Assembly (NCBI GenBank): GCA_030626265.1
Contig: DAOUPF010000031.1
Span: 1 to 9,168, forward strand
Length of the DNA stretch: 9,168 nucleotides
Direction of reading: 5' to 3'
From: Sulfurovum sp.
Lineage (GTDB): Bacteria > Campylobacterota > Campylobacteria > Campylobacterales > Sulfurovaceae
Numbering within the stretch: position 1 is the first letter of the stretch; every line of letters starts with the position of its first letter. Below, one piece after another: positions 1 through 5,923 of the stretch. The translations under genes were made by a program, and so were the position numbers. The notes under the pieces are model-generated. The model was given only the letters and a program-made list of their open reading frames with translations. It did not search any database and was not told the origin of the DNA.

Positions 1-1
1 A

Positions 2-94
2 AATGATAGATTAGCTGAAGAGAGTTTTGAGTCTTATGATGATAGGGTACTCTCTCTGTTGAGTATTGATGAAATTGTTATGAAAATAGTATAA
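2..94 (+). CDS. C-terminal tail of an upstream gene, possibly nitrite reductase (NirA-type)
   Basis: An open frame enters from the left edge and ends at TAA 92-94, giving the last 30 residues of a protein that includes RLAEESFESYDDRVLSLLS. It stops 3 nt before the nitrate reductase ATG in the same direction and has the same codon style, so it is almost certainly the preceding gene of the same operon. The pattern R-x2-E-S/T-F-x2-[FY]-x2-R resembles the C-terminal end of sirohaem ferredoxin-nitrite/sulfite reductases, and such a gene next to an assimilatory nitrate reductase would be conventional. That identification rests on a short motif and context only. Existence of the coding tail is much surer than its identity. 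Confidence 0.6.
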   Translation, partial: NDRLAEESFESYDDRVLSLLSIDEIVMKIV

Positions 95-97
95 AAT

Positions 98-2095
98 ATG
101 AAGCAGACAGTATGTGCCTATTGTGGTGTGGGCTGTAAACTTGAAATAACAAATGGAGCTTTGAAAGGGCTAAAGTGTTATCCAGTGAACGCTGGAATGA
201 GCTGTGCGAAAGGTATATCTCAGCTAAAAACAATATATAAAAATAGAGTATTGGAAGTTAAAAAAAGAGATTCTATATCTGATCAGTTTGAAAAATCTAG
301 CTATGAGGATAGTCTAAAATATATCGCTGAGAAGATAAAGGGCACTAATCCAAAAAGAGTAGGGTTTTATCTATCTGGACAGATGCTTAATGAGGATTAT
401 TATGTCGCTAACAAATTGGCAAAAGGTTTTATAGGAACTTCTAATTGTGATACTAACTCAAGGACTTGTATGGCCAGTGCTGTAGTTGGCTACAAAAAAT
501 CTTTTGGTGCAGACTTTGTACCCGTTCGTATAACAGATATAGATCATGCTAATCTTATAATCATCATAGGATCTAACCCTGCTGAAGCTCATGTGGTGTT
601 ACATAATAAAATCAAAAAAGCACAAAAAAATGGTATGAAAGTTGTAGTTATTGATCCTCGGTTTACTATGACAGCTAGTATCGCCGATATTTATATTCCT
701 TTAAGAGTAGGTACAGATATTGATTTGCTAAATTTTCTGGCACAAGAATTGATAAAGAGTGATAATATAGATAGAGAATTTATAGAAAAGCATAGTAATA
801 ACTTTGATGAGTATAGGGATAAAATATTACTATTGGATAGTGATATTTTGCTTGAGAGTATAGGTATAGACAGAGAGTTGTTTAAACATTTTTATGAGCT
901 TTTTGTACAGAGTGACAATATTATAACTGCATGGACAATGGGATTAAATCAATCAGTGCAAGGAGTAGATAAAAATTTGGCAGTTAATAATCTACATATA
1001 ATCACAGGACAGATTAATAAAAAAGGTTCTGGTCCATTCTCCTTAACAGGTCAGCCAAATGCTATGGGTGGCAGAGAAGTAGGTGGACTAAGTACTGCAT
1101 TAGCCGTTCATTTGGATTTTGATGAAGATAGTTGTGATAAAGTGTCTAAGTTTTGGAATACAAATAGACTAACAAAACAACATGGATTTACAGCATATGA
1201 GATGATACAACAAGCAGAGAAAGAGGAGCTTGATATATTGATTATAGCGCATACTGATCCTATATATCATTTGCCTAATAGACACTTTGTAGAAGCTTCA
1301 TTTAAAAAAATAGGTTTAGTAGTAGAAATCAATGCATATAGTGGGAGTGCCACTTCTAGCTATGCACATATACAGCTACCTGTTGTTCCATTTGGTCAAA
1401 AAGATGGAACACAAACTAACATGGATAGAACAATAACAAGAGTAAAAAGCTTTGAACCTAAAGATGGTATTTTGCAAGATTGGGAAATATTTGCAAGACT
1501 TGGACAGTATCTAGGCTATGAAGATGCTTTTAATTTTAAAGATTCACAAGAGGTTTTTGAAGAGTATAAGGAGATGACAAGATTGAGTATCAACCAGCAT
1601 TTAAATATATTTGAGGCGAACTATCAGAGCCTTGAAAAGAGTCCTTTTGTATGGGGTGAAGACACTTATAAAGAGAATAGATTCTTGACATCTAACAAAA
1701 AAGCAAATCTTTTTTTCATACAAAATGATAACTTATCAGAAGAGCCAAACAAAGATTATCCATACTTATTTATCACAGGTAGAACTAGAGACCAATGGCA
1801 CACTGGCACTAAAACAGCACAGCTAAAAAGCCTTTTGAAGCATAAAGCTCTAGAGTTTGTGGTGATAAACTGTTTAGATGCAGAAGAGTTAAATATATCA
1901 GATGGGGATGTCGTAGAAGTACACTCTAGGAGAGGTAAGCTAAGAGCCAAAGTGATAATTGCCAAAATAAATAGAAAAACTATTTTTATACCTATCTCAC
2001 ACAAAGAGGTAAATTATCTAACTGATGATAAATTGGATCCTCTATCTAAAGAGCCTGACTATAATCATAGTGCGGTATCTATAATAAAAGTATAG
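98..2095 (+). CDS. nasA: Assimilatory nitrate reductase, molybdopterin catalytic subunit (NasA/NarB type)
   Basis: Predicted cytoplasmic Mo-bisMGD enzyme reducing nitrate to nitrite (665 aa). The N-terminus begins directly with the [4Fe-4S] domain: Cys6, Cys9, Cys13 and Cys36. There is no twin-arginine or Sec signal, which argues against the periplasmic NapA. The segment NSRTCMASAV places the probable Mo ligand at Cys124, and TGQPNAMGGREVGG (from Thr317) is a hallmark of the Nas/Nap nitrate reductases rather than formate dehydrogenases. GRTRDQWHTGTKT around residues 560-573 marks the C-terminal molydopterin dinucleotide-binding domain. The protein is shorter than many NasA proteins and has no C-terminal [2Fe-2S] BFD-like domain, so a NarB-like ferredoxin or flavodoxin donor is inferred. 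The ATG lies 3 nt after the previous stop without a clear Shine-Dalgarno, suggesting translational coupling. Confidence 0.88.
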   Translation: MKQTVCAYCGVGCKLEITNGALKGLKCYPVNAGMSCAKGISQLKTIYKNRVLEVKKRDSISDQFEKSSYEDSLKYIAEKIKGTNPKRVGFYLSGQMLNEDYYVANKLAKGFIGTSNCDTNSRTCMASAVVGYKKSFGADFVPVRITDIDHANLIIIIGSNPAEAHVVLHNKIKKAQKNGMKVVVIDPRFTMTASIADIYIPLRVGTDIDLLNFLAQELIKSDNIDREFIEKHSNNFDEYRDKILLLDSDILLESIGIDRELFKHFYELFVQSDNIITAWTMGLNQSVQGVDKNLAVNNLHIITGQINKKGSGPFSLTGQPNAMGGREVGGLSTALAVHLDFDEDSCDKVSKFWNTNRLTKQHGFTAYEMIQQAEKEELDILIIAHTDPIYHLPNRHFVEASFKKIGLVVEINAYSGSATSSYAHIQLPVVPFGQKDGTQTNMDRTITRVKSFEPKDGILQDWEIFARLGQYLGYEDAFNFKDSQEVFEEYKEMTRLSINQHLNIFEANYQSLEKSPFVWGEDTYKENRFLTSNKKANLFFIQNDNLSEEPNKDYPYLFITGRTRDQWHTGTKTAQLKSLLKHKALEFVVINCLDAEELNISDGDVVEVHSRRGKLRAKVIIAKINRKTIFIPISHKEVNYLTDDKLDPLSKEPDYNHSAVSIIKV

Positions 2096-2097
2096 AT

Positions 2098-2138
2098 TTG
2101 ACTCTTATCAATATTATGATTATGAGTTTGGATATAAT
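2098..2138 (+). promoter_or_regulatory. FNR/DNR-type box and -10 for the SDR-AraC operon
   Basis: TTGACTCTTATCAA at 2098-2111 reads TTGATAAGAGTCAA on the other strand, an exact TTGAT-N4-GTCAA dyad as bound by FNR/DNR/NNR-family regulators. A perfect TATAAT lies at 2133-2138, its first base 28.5 bp from the box centre. That puts the activator close to -40/-41, the class II position. The expected transcription start (about 2144-2146) falls on the SDR start codon. The box lies immediately after the nasA stop, so the SDR-AraC pair probably has regulation separate from nasA. Box and hexamer are read directly; the factor is inferred. Confidence 0.68.
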
Positions 2139-2143
2139 ATATT

Positions 2144-2959
2144 ATGCAGATAGACAAAGAAGTTGTTTTAATCACTGGGGCTAGTAGTGGTATGGGTAGG
2201 GCTACAGCTATATACTTAGCAGATAGAGGGTATGTAGTCTATGCAGGGAGTAGAACACCCCAAAAGATTTTTGATATACAATCTGACAATATACTTCCTA
2301 TCAAATTAGATGTCACTGATACTCATAGTTTAAAAACAGCTATTTCTAATATGCCCAAGATAGATATTCTCATAAACAATGCAGGGTATGGATTGGTATC
2401 TACAGTAGAGGAGCTAGATGAGAATGAGATGAAAGCTCAGTTTGATGTCAATGTTTTTGGAGTATTGAGAGTTTGTAAAGCGGTGATACCTATCATGAGA
2501 ATGCAACAAAGTGGTACCATCATAAATATAAGCTCTTTTCTTGGTAAGATAGGGTTACCACTGCTCACTATGTACAACTCTAGCAAATATGCAGTGGAAG
2601 GTATCACAGATTCACTACGTTATGAGTTGAGAGATTTTGGTATAAGAGTCCACTCAATTATGCCAGGCTTTTTTGATACAGAGTTTGCAAGATCGAATCT
2701 GGTTGCTAATTTGGACACTTTTGATAAGAACTCTCCATATGCCAAGATAGTATCCAGTCTAGCTCCAAATATAGTGGAGCAGATAAACAATGGCAATGAT
2801 GTCCAAGAGATGGCAGGGTTGATTTATGACATTATAAGAGATGATAATTTTCCTGCTCGTACTACAGCTGGAGAGAAGGCTAGTAAATTTATCCCTATGA
2901 GGCGAGAGCTTAGTGATGAGGATTTTGAACGAAGAGTACGGGAGTACTATAGTCTGTAA
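2144..2959 (+). CDS. Classical short-chain dehydrogenase/reductase (SDR)
   Basis: NAD(P)-dependent oxidoreductase of 271 aa with the full classical SDR motif set: TGASSGMG nucleotide-binding loop (Thr11-Gly18), NNAG (78-81), Asn103 in DVNVFG, catalytic Ser130/131 in NISS, and the YxxxK pair Tyr144/Lys148, followed by PGFFDTEF. An Arg after the second strand (GSR, Arg37) suggests NADP(H) preference. The family covers very varied alcohols, ketones and sugars, and the substrate cannot be read from sequence. Motif spacing supports this ATG, yet there is no good ribosome binding site (only GGA 11 nt upstream), and the predicted transcription start coincides with the ATG, so initiation may be leaderless. 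Its stop overlaps the AraC-type regulator start (TAATG), so the two are co-expressed. Confidence 0.88.
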   Translation: MQIDKEVVLITGASSGMGRATAIYLADRGYVVYAGSRTPQKIFDIQSDNILPIKLDVTDTHSLKTAISNMPKIDILINNAGYGLVSTVEELDENEMKAQFDVNVFGVLRVCKAVIPIMRMQQSGTIINISSFLGKIGLPLLTMYNSSKYAVEGITDSLRYELRDFGIRVHSIMPGFFDTEFARSNLVANLDTFDKNSPYAKIVSSLAPNIVEQINNGNDVQEMAGLIYDIIRDDNFPARTTAGEKASKFIPMRRELSDEDFERRVREYYSL

Positions 2960-3876
2960 TGGAAAGTCTATTCTTTAACGCACCAACACAACGATACCAA
3001 AAAACTAAAATATTTAAAAATACTGATGAATATATGAAAAAAATTGATATCTCAAATGGTATATTTTTCTATGATATATCATTACATAATAGAACTAAAA
3101 TTATAAATTTGAAAAACTTGGATCGTATGGTGATGATACTAGTAGTCAAAAATGGCAGTTTGACAATAGATAATCATATTACAGAAGAGTCTTGTACGCT
3201 AGAAGAGAATAGTGTCACTATATACGGATCCTCTAGGCAAGATTTCTCTCTAAAGATAGATAGCAAAAATGAGTCAGAGGTATTTATCCTATTTGTAGCT
3301 GACTTTTTTTTAAAACAGTATCTAAGTTTTGATATAAATGATCCTATAGACTTCTTGTATGAAAAGATACAACATGAGATAATCTTGGAGCAGATAAGCC
3401 AGCAACCTATAGATGCCTTGACTTTATATATCATTGATAAAATCATACATGTATCAGAAGATAAAGATATGAGAAGTATTCGTTGTATGAGAAGGGTGAT
3501 GGAGTTTATCACCCATCGCTTTTCTCTATTGGATATGATAGATGATAGGATAGATGAAGAGGAACTAAAACTGGCCTCAAGAGCAAAAAACCATCTTTTG
3601 AATAATTTCAAGTCACCACCTACTATAGATATATTAGCACATTTATGTGCCACTAATGAATCAAAACTAAAAAAGATATTTAAAAAAGTCTACAAGAGTA
3701 CAATTTATGCTTATGTGCAAAGGCTTAGACTAGAAGAGGCAAATATGCTCCTGAGAGAGGAGCTTATGACTATAGGTGAGATTGCCAAAATAGTAGGATA
3801 TAAACATCAGGGTCATTTCTCTAAGCTATTTTTTGAGACATATGGAGTTTATCCTAAAGAGCTCTTAAGGCATTAG
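2959..3876 (+). CDS. AraC/XylS-family transcriptional regulator (PchR-like)
   Basis: A 305-aa DNA-binding regulator. The C-terminal part, about residues 220-305, is a typical AraC double helix-turn-helix: first helix pair around IDILAHLCATNESKLKKIFKK, second around TIGEIAKIVGYKHQGHFSKLF, ending in the usual YGVYPKELL. The NESKLKK form of the first recognition helix and its overall layout resemble the PchR subgroup. The N-terminal 200 residues look like a beta-rich sensor domain; the ligand is unknown. The start codon overlaps the SDR stop by one base, so both are in one operon, suggesting that the regulator responds to the SDR substrate or product, or controls it. Its other possible targets include the repeat-rich promoter region at 4218-4440. 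The gene ends 2 nt from the convergent cytochrome gene. Confidence 0.9.
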   Translation: MESLFFNAPTQRYQKTKIFKNTDEYMKKIDISNGIFFYDISLHNRTKIINLKNLDRMVMILVVKNGSLTIDNHITEESCTLEENSVTIYGSSRQDFSLKIDSKNESEVFILFVADFFLKQYLSFDINDPIDFLYEKIQHEIILEQISQQPIDALTLYIIDKIIHVSEDKDMRSIRCMRRVMEFITHRFSLLDMIDDRIDEEELKLASRAKNHLLNNFKSPPTIDILAHLCATNESKLKKIFKKVYKSTIYAYVQRLRLEEANMLLREELMTIGEIAKIVGYKHQGHFSKLFFETYGVYPKELLRH

Positions 3877-3880
3877 CTCT
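3858..3880. terminator. Weak stem-loop at the AraC / cytochrome c convergent junction
   Basis: AGAGCT (3858-3863) and AGCTCT (3875-3880) form a 6-bp stem with an 11-nt loop across the two gene ends, followed on the + strand by a T-rich run at 3885-3896. The loop is large and the stem short, so termination is only possible, not secure. Nothing better lies between these convergent genes. Confidence 0.28.
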
Positions 3881-4217
3881 ACATCTTTTTCTTTTTCATC
3901 CACTCTTTAAAAGGCTGGAGGGAGTCAATATAGTCAGTAACATCTCTAAACTCTTCATCTTCCAAAGGTAGTGTGGGCATAGCATTGGCACTATATCCAA
4001 ACTTTTCATACATAGAATATGGATCTTTGATATAAGCTTCTATATCTTCTTTGGTTCTTGTGTATGAGACGATATTAAAATCAGCACCTAAAGCACTTCC
4101 CCCATTGACTGTATGGCAAATGGCACAGTTTGCAGCATAAACTGCTTTTCCTTTTTGTATGTCAGCTACTAAGTTTGTCCCTAAAAAAAGAGCTAGTAAG
4201 AGAATGATTTGTTTCAT
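3879..4217 (-). CDS. Periplasmic monohaem cytochrome c (class I)
   Basis: A 112-aa precursor with a Sec signal peptide of about 18 residues (MKQIILLLALFLGTNLVA), then one haem c site, Cys31-Ala-Ile-Cys34-His35, and a likely axial Met80 in NAMPTLPL. It should be a soluble periplasmic electron carrier of about 10 kDa when mature. A Lys-rich C-terminus (MKKKKM) could help docking to an acidic partner. It is a paralogue of the cytochrome at 7218-7547: haem site at the same residue, Met at 80 versus 79, and a shared xxDPxS...GYxxNAMP segment. AAGGA at 4224-4228 lies 6 nt from the ATG. It diverges from the di-haem peroxidase gene and has an FNR/DNR-box promoter. Context suggests a NirC/NirM-like carrier for denitrification or a donor to the peroxidase; neither is proven. 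Confidence 0.88.
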   Translation of the reverse strand: MKQIILLLALFLGTNLVADIQKGKAVYAANCAICHTVNGGSALGADFNIVSYTRTKEDIEAYIKDPYSMYEKFGYSANAMPTLPLEDEEFRDVTDYIDSLQPFKEWMKKKKM

Positions 4218-4233
4218 GAAAAATCCTTAAATT

Positions 4234-4266
4234 AAGTAATTAGGATAAAAAGACTCTTAATTACTT
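4234..4266. repeat. 9-bp perfect inverted repeat in the cytochrome c leader
   Basis: AAGTAATTA (4234-4242) and TAATTACTT (4258-4266) are perfect inverted copies separated by 15 nt. They lie just inside the predicted transcript of the - strand cytochrome gene (start near 4267), so they could form an AU-rich 5' hairpin or be a protein-binding dyad. The stem is pure weak pairing except for one G-C. Confidence 0.45.
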
Positions 4267-4341
4267 TTTATGAAATATATCGGAATATTATTAAGAAGTT
4301 CTTGACTAAAATCAATATTAAGATAAAAATACTCTTATTTA
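4244..4341. repeat. Pair of imperfect 20-bp direct repeats flanking the FNR/DNR box
   Basis: The stretches 4244-4263 and 4322-4341 share the core GATAAAAA-K-ACTCTTA-W-TTA with only two mismatches, start to start 78 bp apart. One copy lies on each side of the FNR/DNR-type box (4302-4315) in the region between the cytochrome c and peroxidase genes. Chance similarity is easier in such AT-rich DNA, but 18 of 20 matches including the ACTCTT core is notable. They could be operator copies for a second regulator, for example the nearby AraC-type protein, whose family often binds direct repeats of about this length. That role is an inference. Confidence 0.5.
4274..4315 (-). promoter_or_regulatory. FNR/DNR-type box and -10 for the monohaem cytochrome c
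   Basis: Read on the - strand, TTGATTTTAGTCAA (4315-4302) is an exact TTGAT-N4-GTCAA dyad. A -10-like TATATT occupies 4279-4274, its first base 29.5 bp from the box centre; this puts the start near 4267 and the box at about -41.5, the class II activator position. The leader would be about 50 nt. No equally good -10 at this distance is seen toward the peroxidase gene, although a weak TATTTA (4336-4341) exists. Confidence 0.65.
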
Positions 4342-4357
4342 ACAAAAATTCCTCTAC

Positions 4358-4389
4358 TGCTAAAAGAAAATTCTTTTTGTGCTAAAGAA
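4358..4389 (+). repeat. Short direct repeat upstream of the peroxidase promoter
   Basis: TGCTAAAAGAA (4358-4368) recurs as TGCTAAAGAA (4380-4389), start to start 22 bp, about two helical turns. The pair abuts the candidate -35 at 4393. A dyad AAAAGAA-AA-TTCTTTT (4362-4377) overlaps the first copy. Same-face spacing next to a -35 is what an activator dimer site would look like; the factor is unknown. Confidence 0.4.
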
Positions 4390-4392
4390 CTA

Positions 4393-4435
4393 TTGATAAC
4401 TTTTATTATTTCTTATATACTTACAGTCAGAGGAG
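4393..4435 (+). promoter_or_regulatory. Candidate promoter and ribosome binding site of the peroxidase gene
   Basis: TTGATA (4393-4398), a 17-bp spacer and TATACT (4416-4421) form a sigma-70-like promoter, with a start expected near 4428. AGGAG at 4431-4435 is 5 nt from ATG 4441, which decides that start over an in-frame TTG at 4393. The implied leader is only about 13 nt. Confidence 0.45.
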
Positions 4436-4440
4436 TATAT

Positions 4441-5526
4441 ATGAAAAAGTTATTACATCCAGTAATATTAACTATTATTATGACGGCACTTCTTTTGGTA
4501 TTGCCATATATGTTGCCATCAAGAGTAATCAAGGTATTTGATGATGAGCAGTTGCGTCAGGTAGCACTCTCTGGAAATATGCTATCTATACCTACGAGCT
4601 ATGAAAAGCTATTAGAAGTTATAGATAATCCCCAGAATCCTATGAGCAAGGAGAAGATAGCTTTAGGTAAAGAGCTGTTTTTTGATACTCTTCTCTCCAA
4701 AGATAAGAGTATCAACTGTGCCTCATGTCATGTCTTGGAAGAGGGAGGAGATGACAATATGGCAGTAGCTGTAGGGCATCAAGGTAGAAAAAATCCTTTT
4801 CACTTAAATTCCCCTACAGTACTCAATGCTGCTTTGGCACAGTCTCAGTTTTGGAATGGAAGTGCTATAGATGTAGAAGAGCAGGCTGGTGGTCCAATAC
4901 AGGCTCCTTTTGAGATGAATATGACGCCACAAGAGGTAGAACAGAGGCTAAATGCAGATAGTGTATATGTGGCAAAGTTCAAGGCTATATTTCCTCAAAA
5001 GAAGGTTACTTTTGAGAATGTACGAAAAGCGATAGGAGCATATGAGAGGACACTTTTGACTCGTGGTGCATATGATGACTTTTTAGATGGTAACAATAGT
5101 GCTATGAGTCCAGAAGCCAAACGAGGAATGACTCTTTTTATGACTAAGGGCTGTAAAGGTTGTCATACTGGTATGAGTGTAGGTGGGCAGAGTGTTCAAA
5201 AGTTTCCTTTGAGAAACTATCCCTCAGACTATCTTGGGTTGCTATTTTCACCAGATATCAATCTGAAAAATAGCCCTTTCCCTTTCGAAAATAAAGGGGG
5301 TTTCCTCGGACGTAATAATATCCTAGAGTTTCGAGTGCCAATTTTACGAAATATTACCAAAACAGCTCCATATTTTCACAATGGTGCAGAAGAAGAGCTG
5401 GAAGAGGTAGTCCGAATCATGAGTAAATATCAAATAGGTGAAGAGTTCAGCCCTAAACAGATAGATGAGGTGGTAGCATTTTTTAAAACACTTGAGGGTG
5501 AGTTAGTAAAGTATGAGATAAAATAG
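4441..5526 (+). CDS. ccp: Di-haem cytochrome c peroxidase (CcpA/MauG family)
   Basis: A 361-aa periplasmic enzyme expected to reduce H2O2 to water using electrons from small cytochromes. An N-terminal hydrophobic segment (about residues 8-26) followed by a charged stretch is an uncleaved anchor or signal. Two haem c sites are seen: Cys93-Ala-Ser-Cys96-His97 (peroxidatic domain) and Cys238-Lys-Gly-Cys241-His242 (electron-transfer domain). Family landmarks include GKELFFDTLLS, SPTVLNA, FWNGSAxDxEEQAxGPI (Glu147) and LRNITKTAPYFHNG. His113 in VGHQG could be the removable distal ligand, and Met327 in RIM the ligand of the high-potential haem; these two assignments are by analogy. Start chosen at ATG 4441 because of AGGAG at 4431. 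The thioredoxin-like gene follows 1 nt after the stop, so they are one operon. The length is usual for bacterial CCPs with an anchor. Confidence 0.9.
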   Translation: MKKLLHPVILTIIMTALLLVLPYMLPSRVIKVFDDEQLRQVALSGNMLSIPTSYEKLLEVIDNPQNPMSKEKIALGKELFFDTLLSKDKSINCASCHVLEEGGDDNMAVAVGHQGRKNPFHLNSPTVLNAALAQSQFWNGSAIDVEEQAGGPIQAPFEMNMTPQEVEQRLNADSVYVAKFKAIFPQKKVTFENVRKAIGAYERTLLTRGAYDDFLDGNNSAMSPEAKRGMTLFMTKGCKGCHTGMSVGGQSVQKFPLRNYPSDYLGLLFSPDINLKNSPFPFENKGGFLGRNNILEFRVPILRNITKTAPYFHNGAEEELEEVVRIMSKYQIGEEFSPKQIDEVVAFFKTLEGELVKYEIK

Positions 5527-5527
5527 C

Positions 5528-5923
5528 ATGAAAGCTTTACTCTTTTTGTCTCTACTTCTGTCATCTGTTTATGCCAACCATATATCATGGCTTGGAGACT
5601 ACAACAAAGCACTTGAAAAGGCAAAAAAAGAGCATAAACCTATGATGGTGCTGTTGGTAGAGGAGGATTGTAAACGTTGCAATGAGTTGATAAAAAAAGA
5701 GTTTATGAATCATGATTATGTAGATATACTCAATGAACAAGTGATCTCAGTTATAGTGACAAGAGATAGTAAAATCAGCTATCCTATAGAGCTATTTTAC
5801 TCTACTTCTTTCCCCTCACTATTTTTTGTTAACAGTGAGGTTGAGACTTTTTTGGCAGAGCCTTTTTATGGGAAAGTTAATAGAGAGAAGCTATTAGAAG
5901 TGATTGATAAAATCAAATCTTAA
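5528..5923 (+). CDS. Exported thioredoxin-like (thioredoxin_7/DUF255-like) protein
   Basis: A 131-aa protein with a Sec signal (about residues 1-16, cleavage after YAN or nearby) and a thioredoxin-like fold. The active-site motif is Cys48-Lys-Arg-Cys51 in EEDCKRCNEL, after strand MMVLLVEE; a likely cis-proline occurs in TSFPSLFFVN, followed by a strand with a C-terminal helix. The charged CKRC differs from the CGPC of thioredoxins and resembles small periplasmic reductases of the thioredoxin_7 group. It starts 1 nt after the peroxidase stop, so it is co-translated with it. Plausible roles are keeping CxxCH cysteines reduced for haem attachment or reducing oxidised periplasmic proteins during peroxide stress; neither can be decided here. 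Its 3' end overlaps the convergent pentahaem cytochrome gene by 11 nt. Confidence 0.8.
   Translation: MKALLFLSLLLSSVYANHISWLGDYNKALEKAKKEHKPMMVLLVEEDCKRCNELIKKEFMNHDYVDILNEQVISVIVTRDSKISYPIELFYSTSFPSLFFVNSEVETFLAEPFYGKVNREKLLEVIDKIKS

Noticed and set aside
1756..2004. Antisense open frame within nasA
   Set aside because: It lies entirely under a well-supported molybdopterin domain and shows no recognisable protein or ribosome binding site.
98..2095. Periplasmic nitrate reductase NapA or formate dehydrogenase as the identity of the molybdoenzyme
   Set aside because: There is no twin-arginine signal for NapA, and the TGQPNAMGGREVGG and NSRTCMASAV motifs and domain order fit Nas/NarB nitrate reductases rather than formate dehydrogenases.
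3174..3653. Antisense open frame of 159 codons within the AraC-family gene
   Set aside because: Ser/Ile-rich low-complexity translation opposite a clear regulator; a frame shadow of AT-rich coding DNA.
4393..4440. In-frame TTG start extending the peroxidase by 16 residues
   Set aside because: ATG 4441 has AGGAG 5 nt upstream and starts a proper charged-then-hydrophobic anchor; the extension lacks a ribosome binding site and overlaps the candidate promoter.
5904..5916. TTGAT-AAA-ATCAA, similar to an FNR box
   Set aside because: The spacer is 3 rather than 4 bp, it lies inside the coding end of the thioredoxin-like gene, and no promoter follows on either strand.
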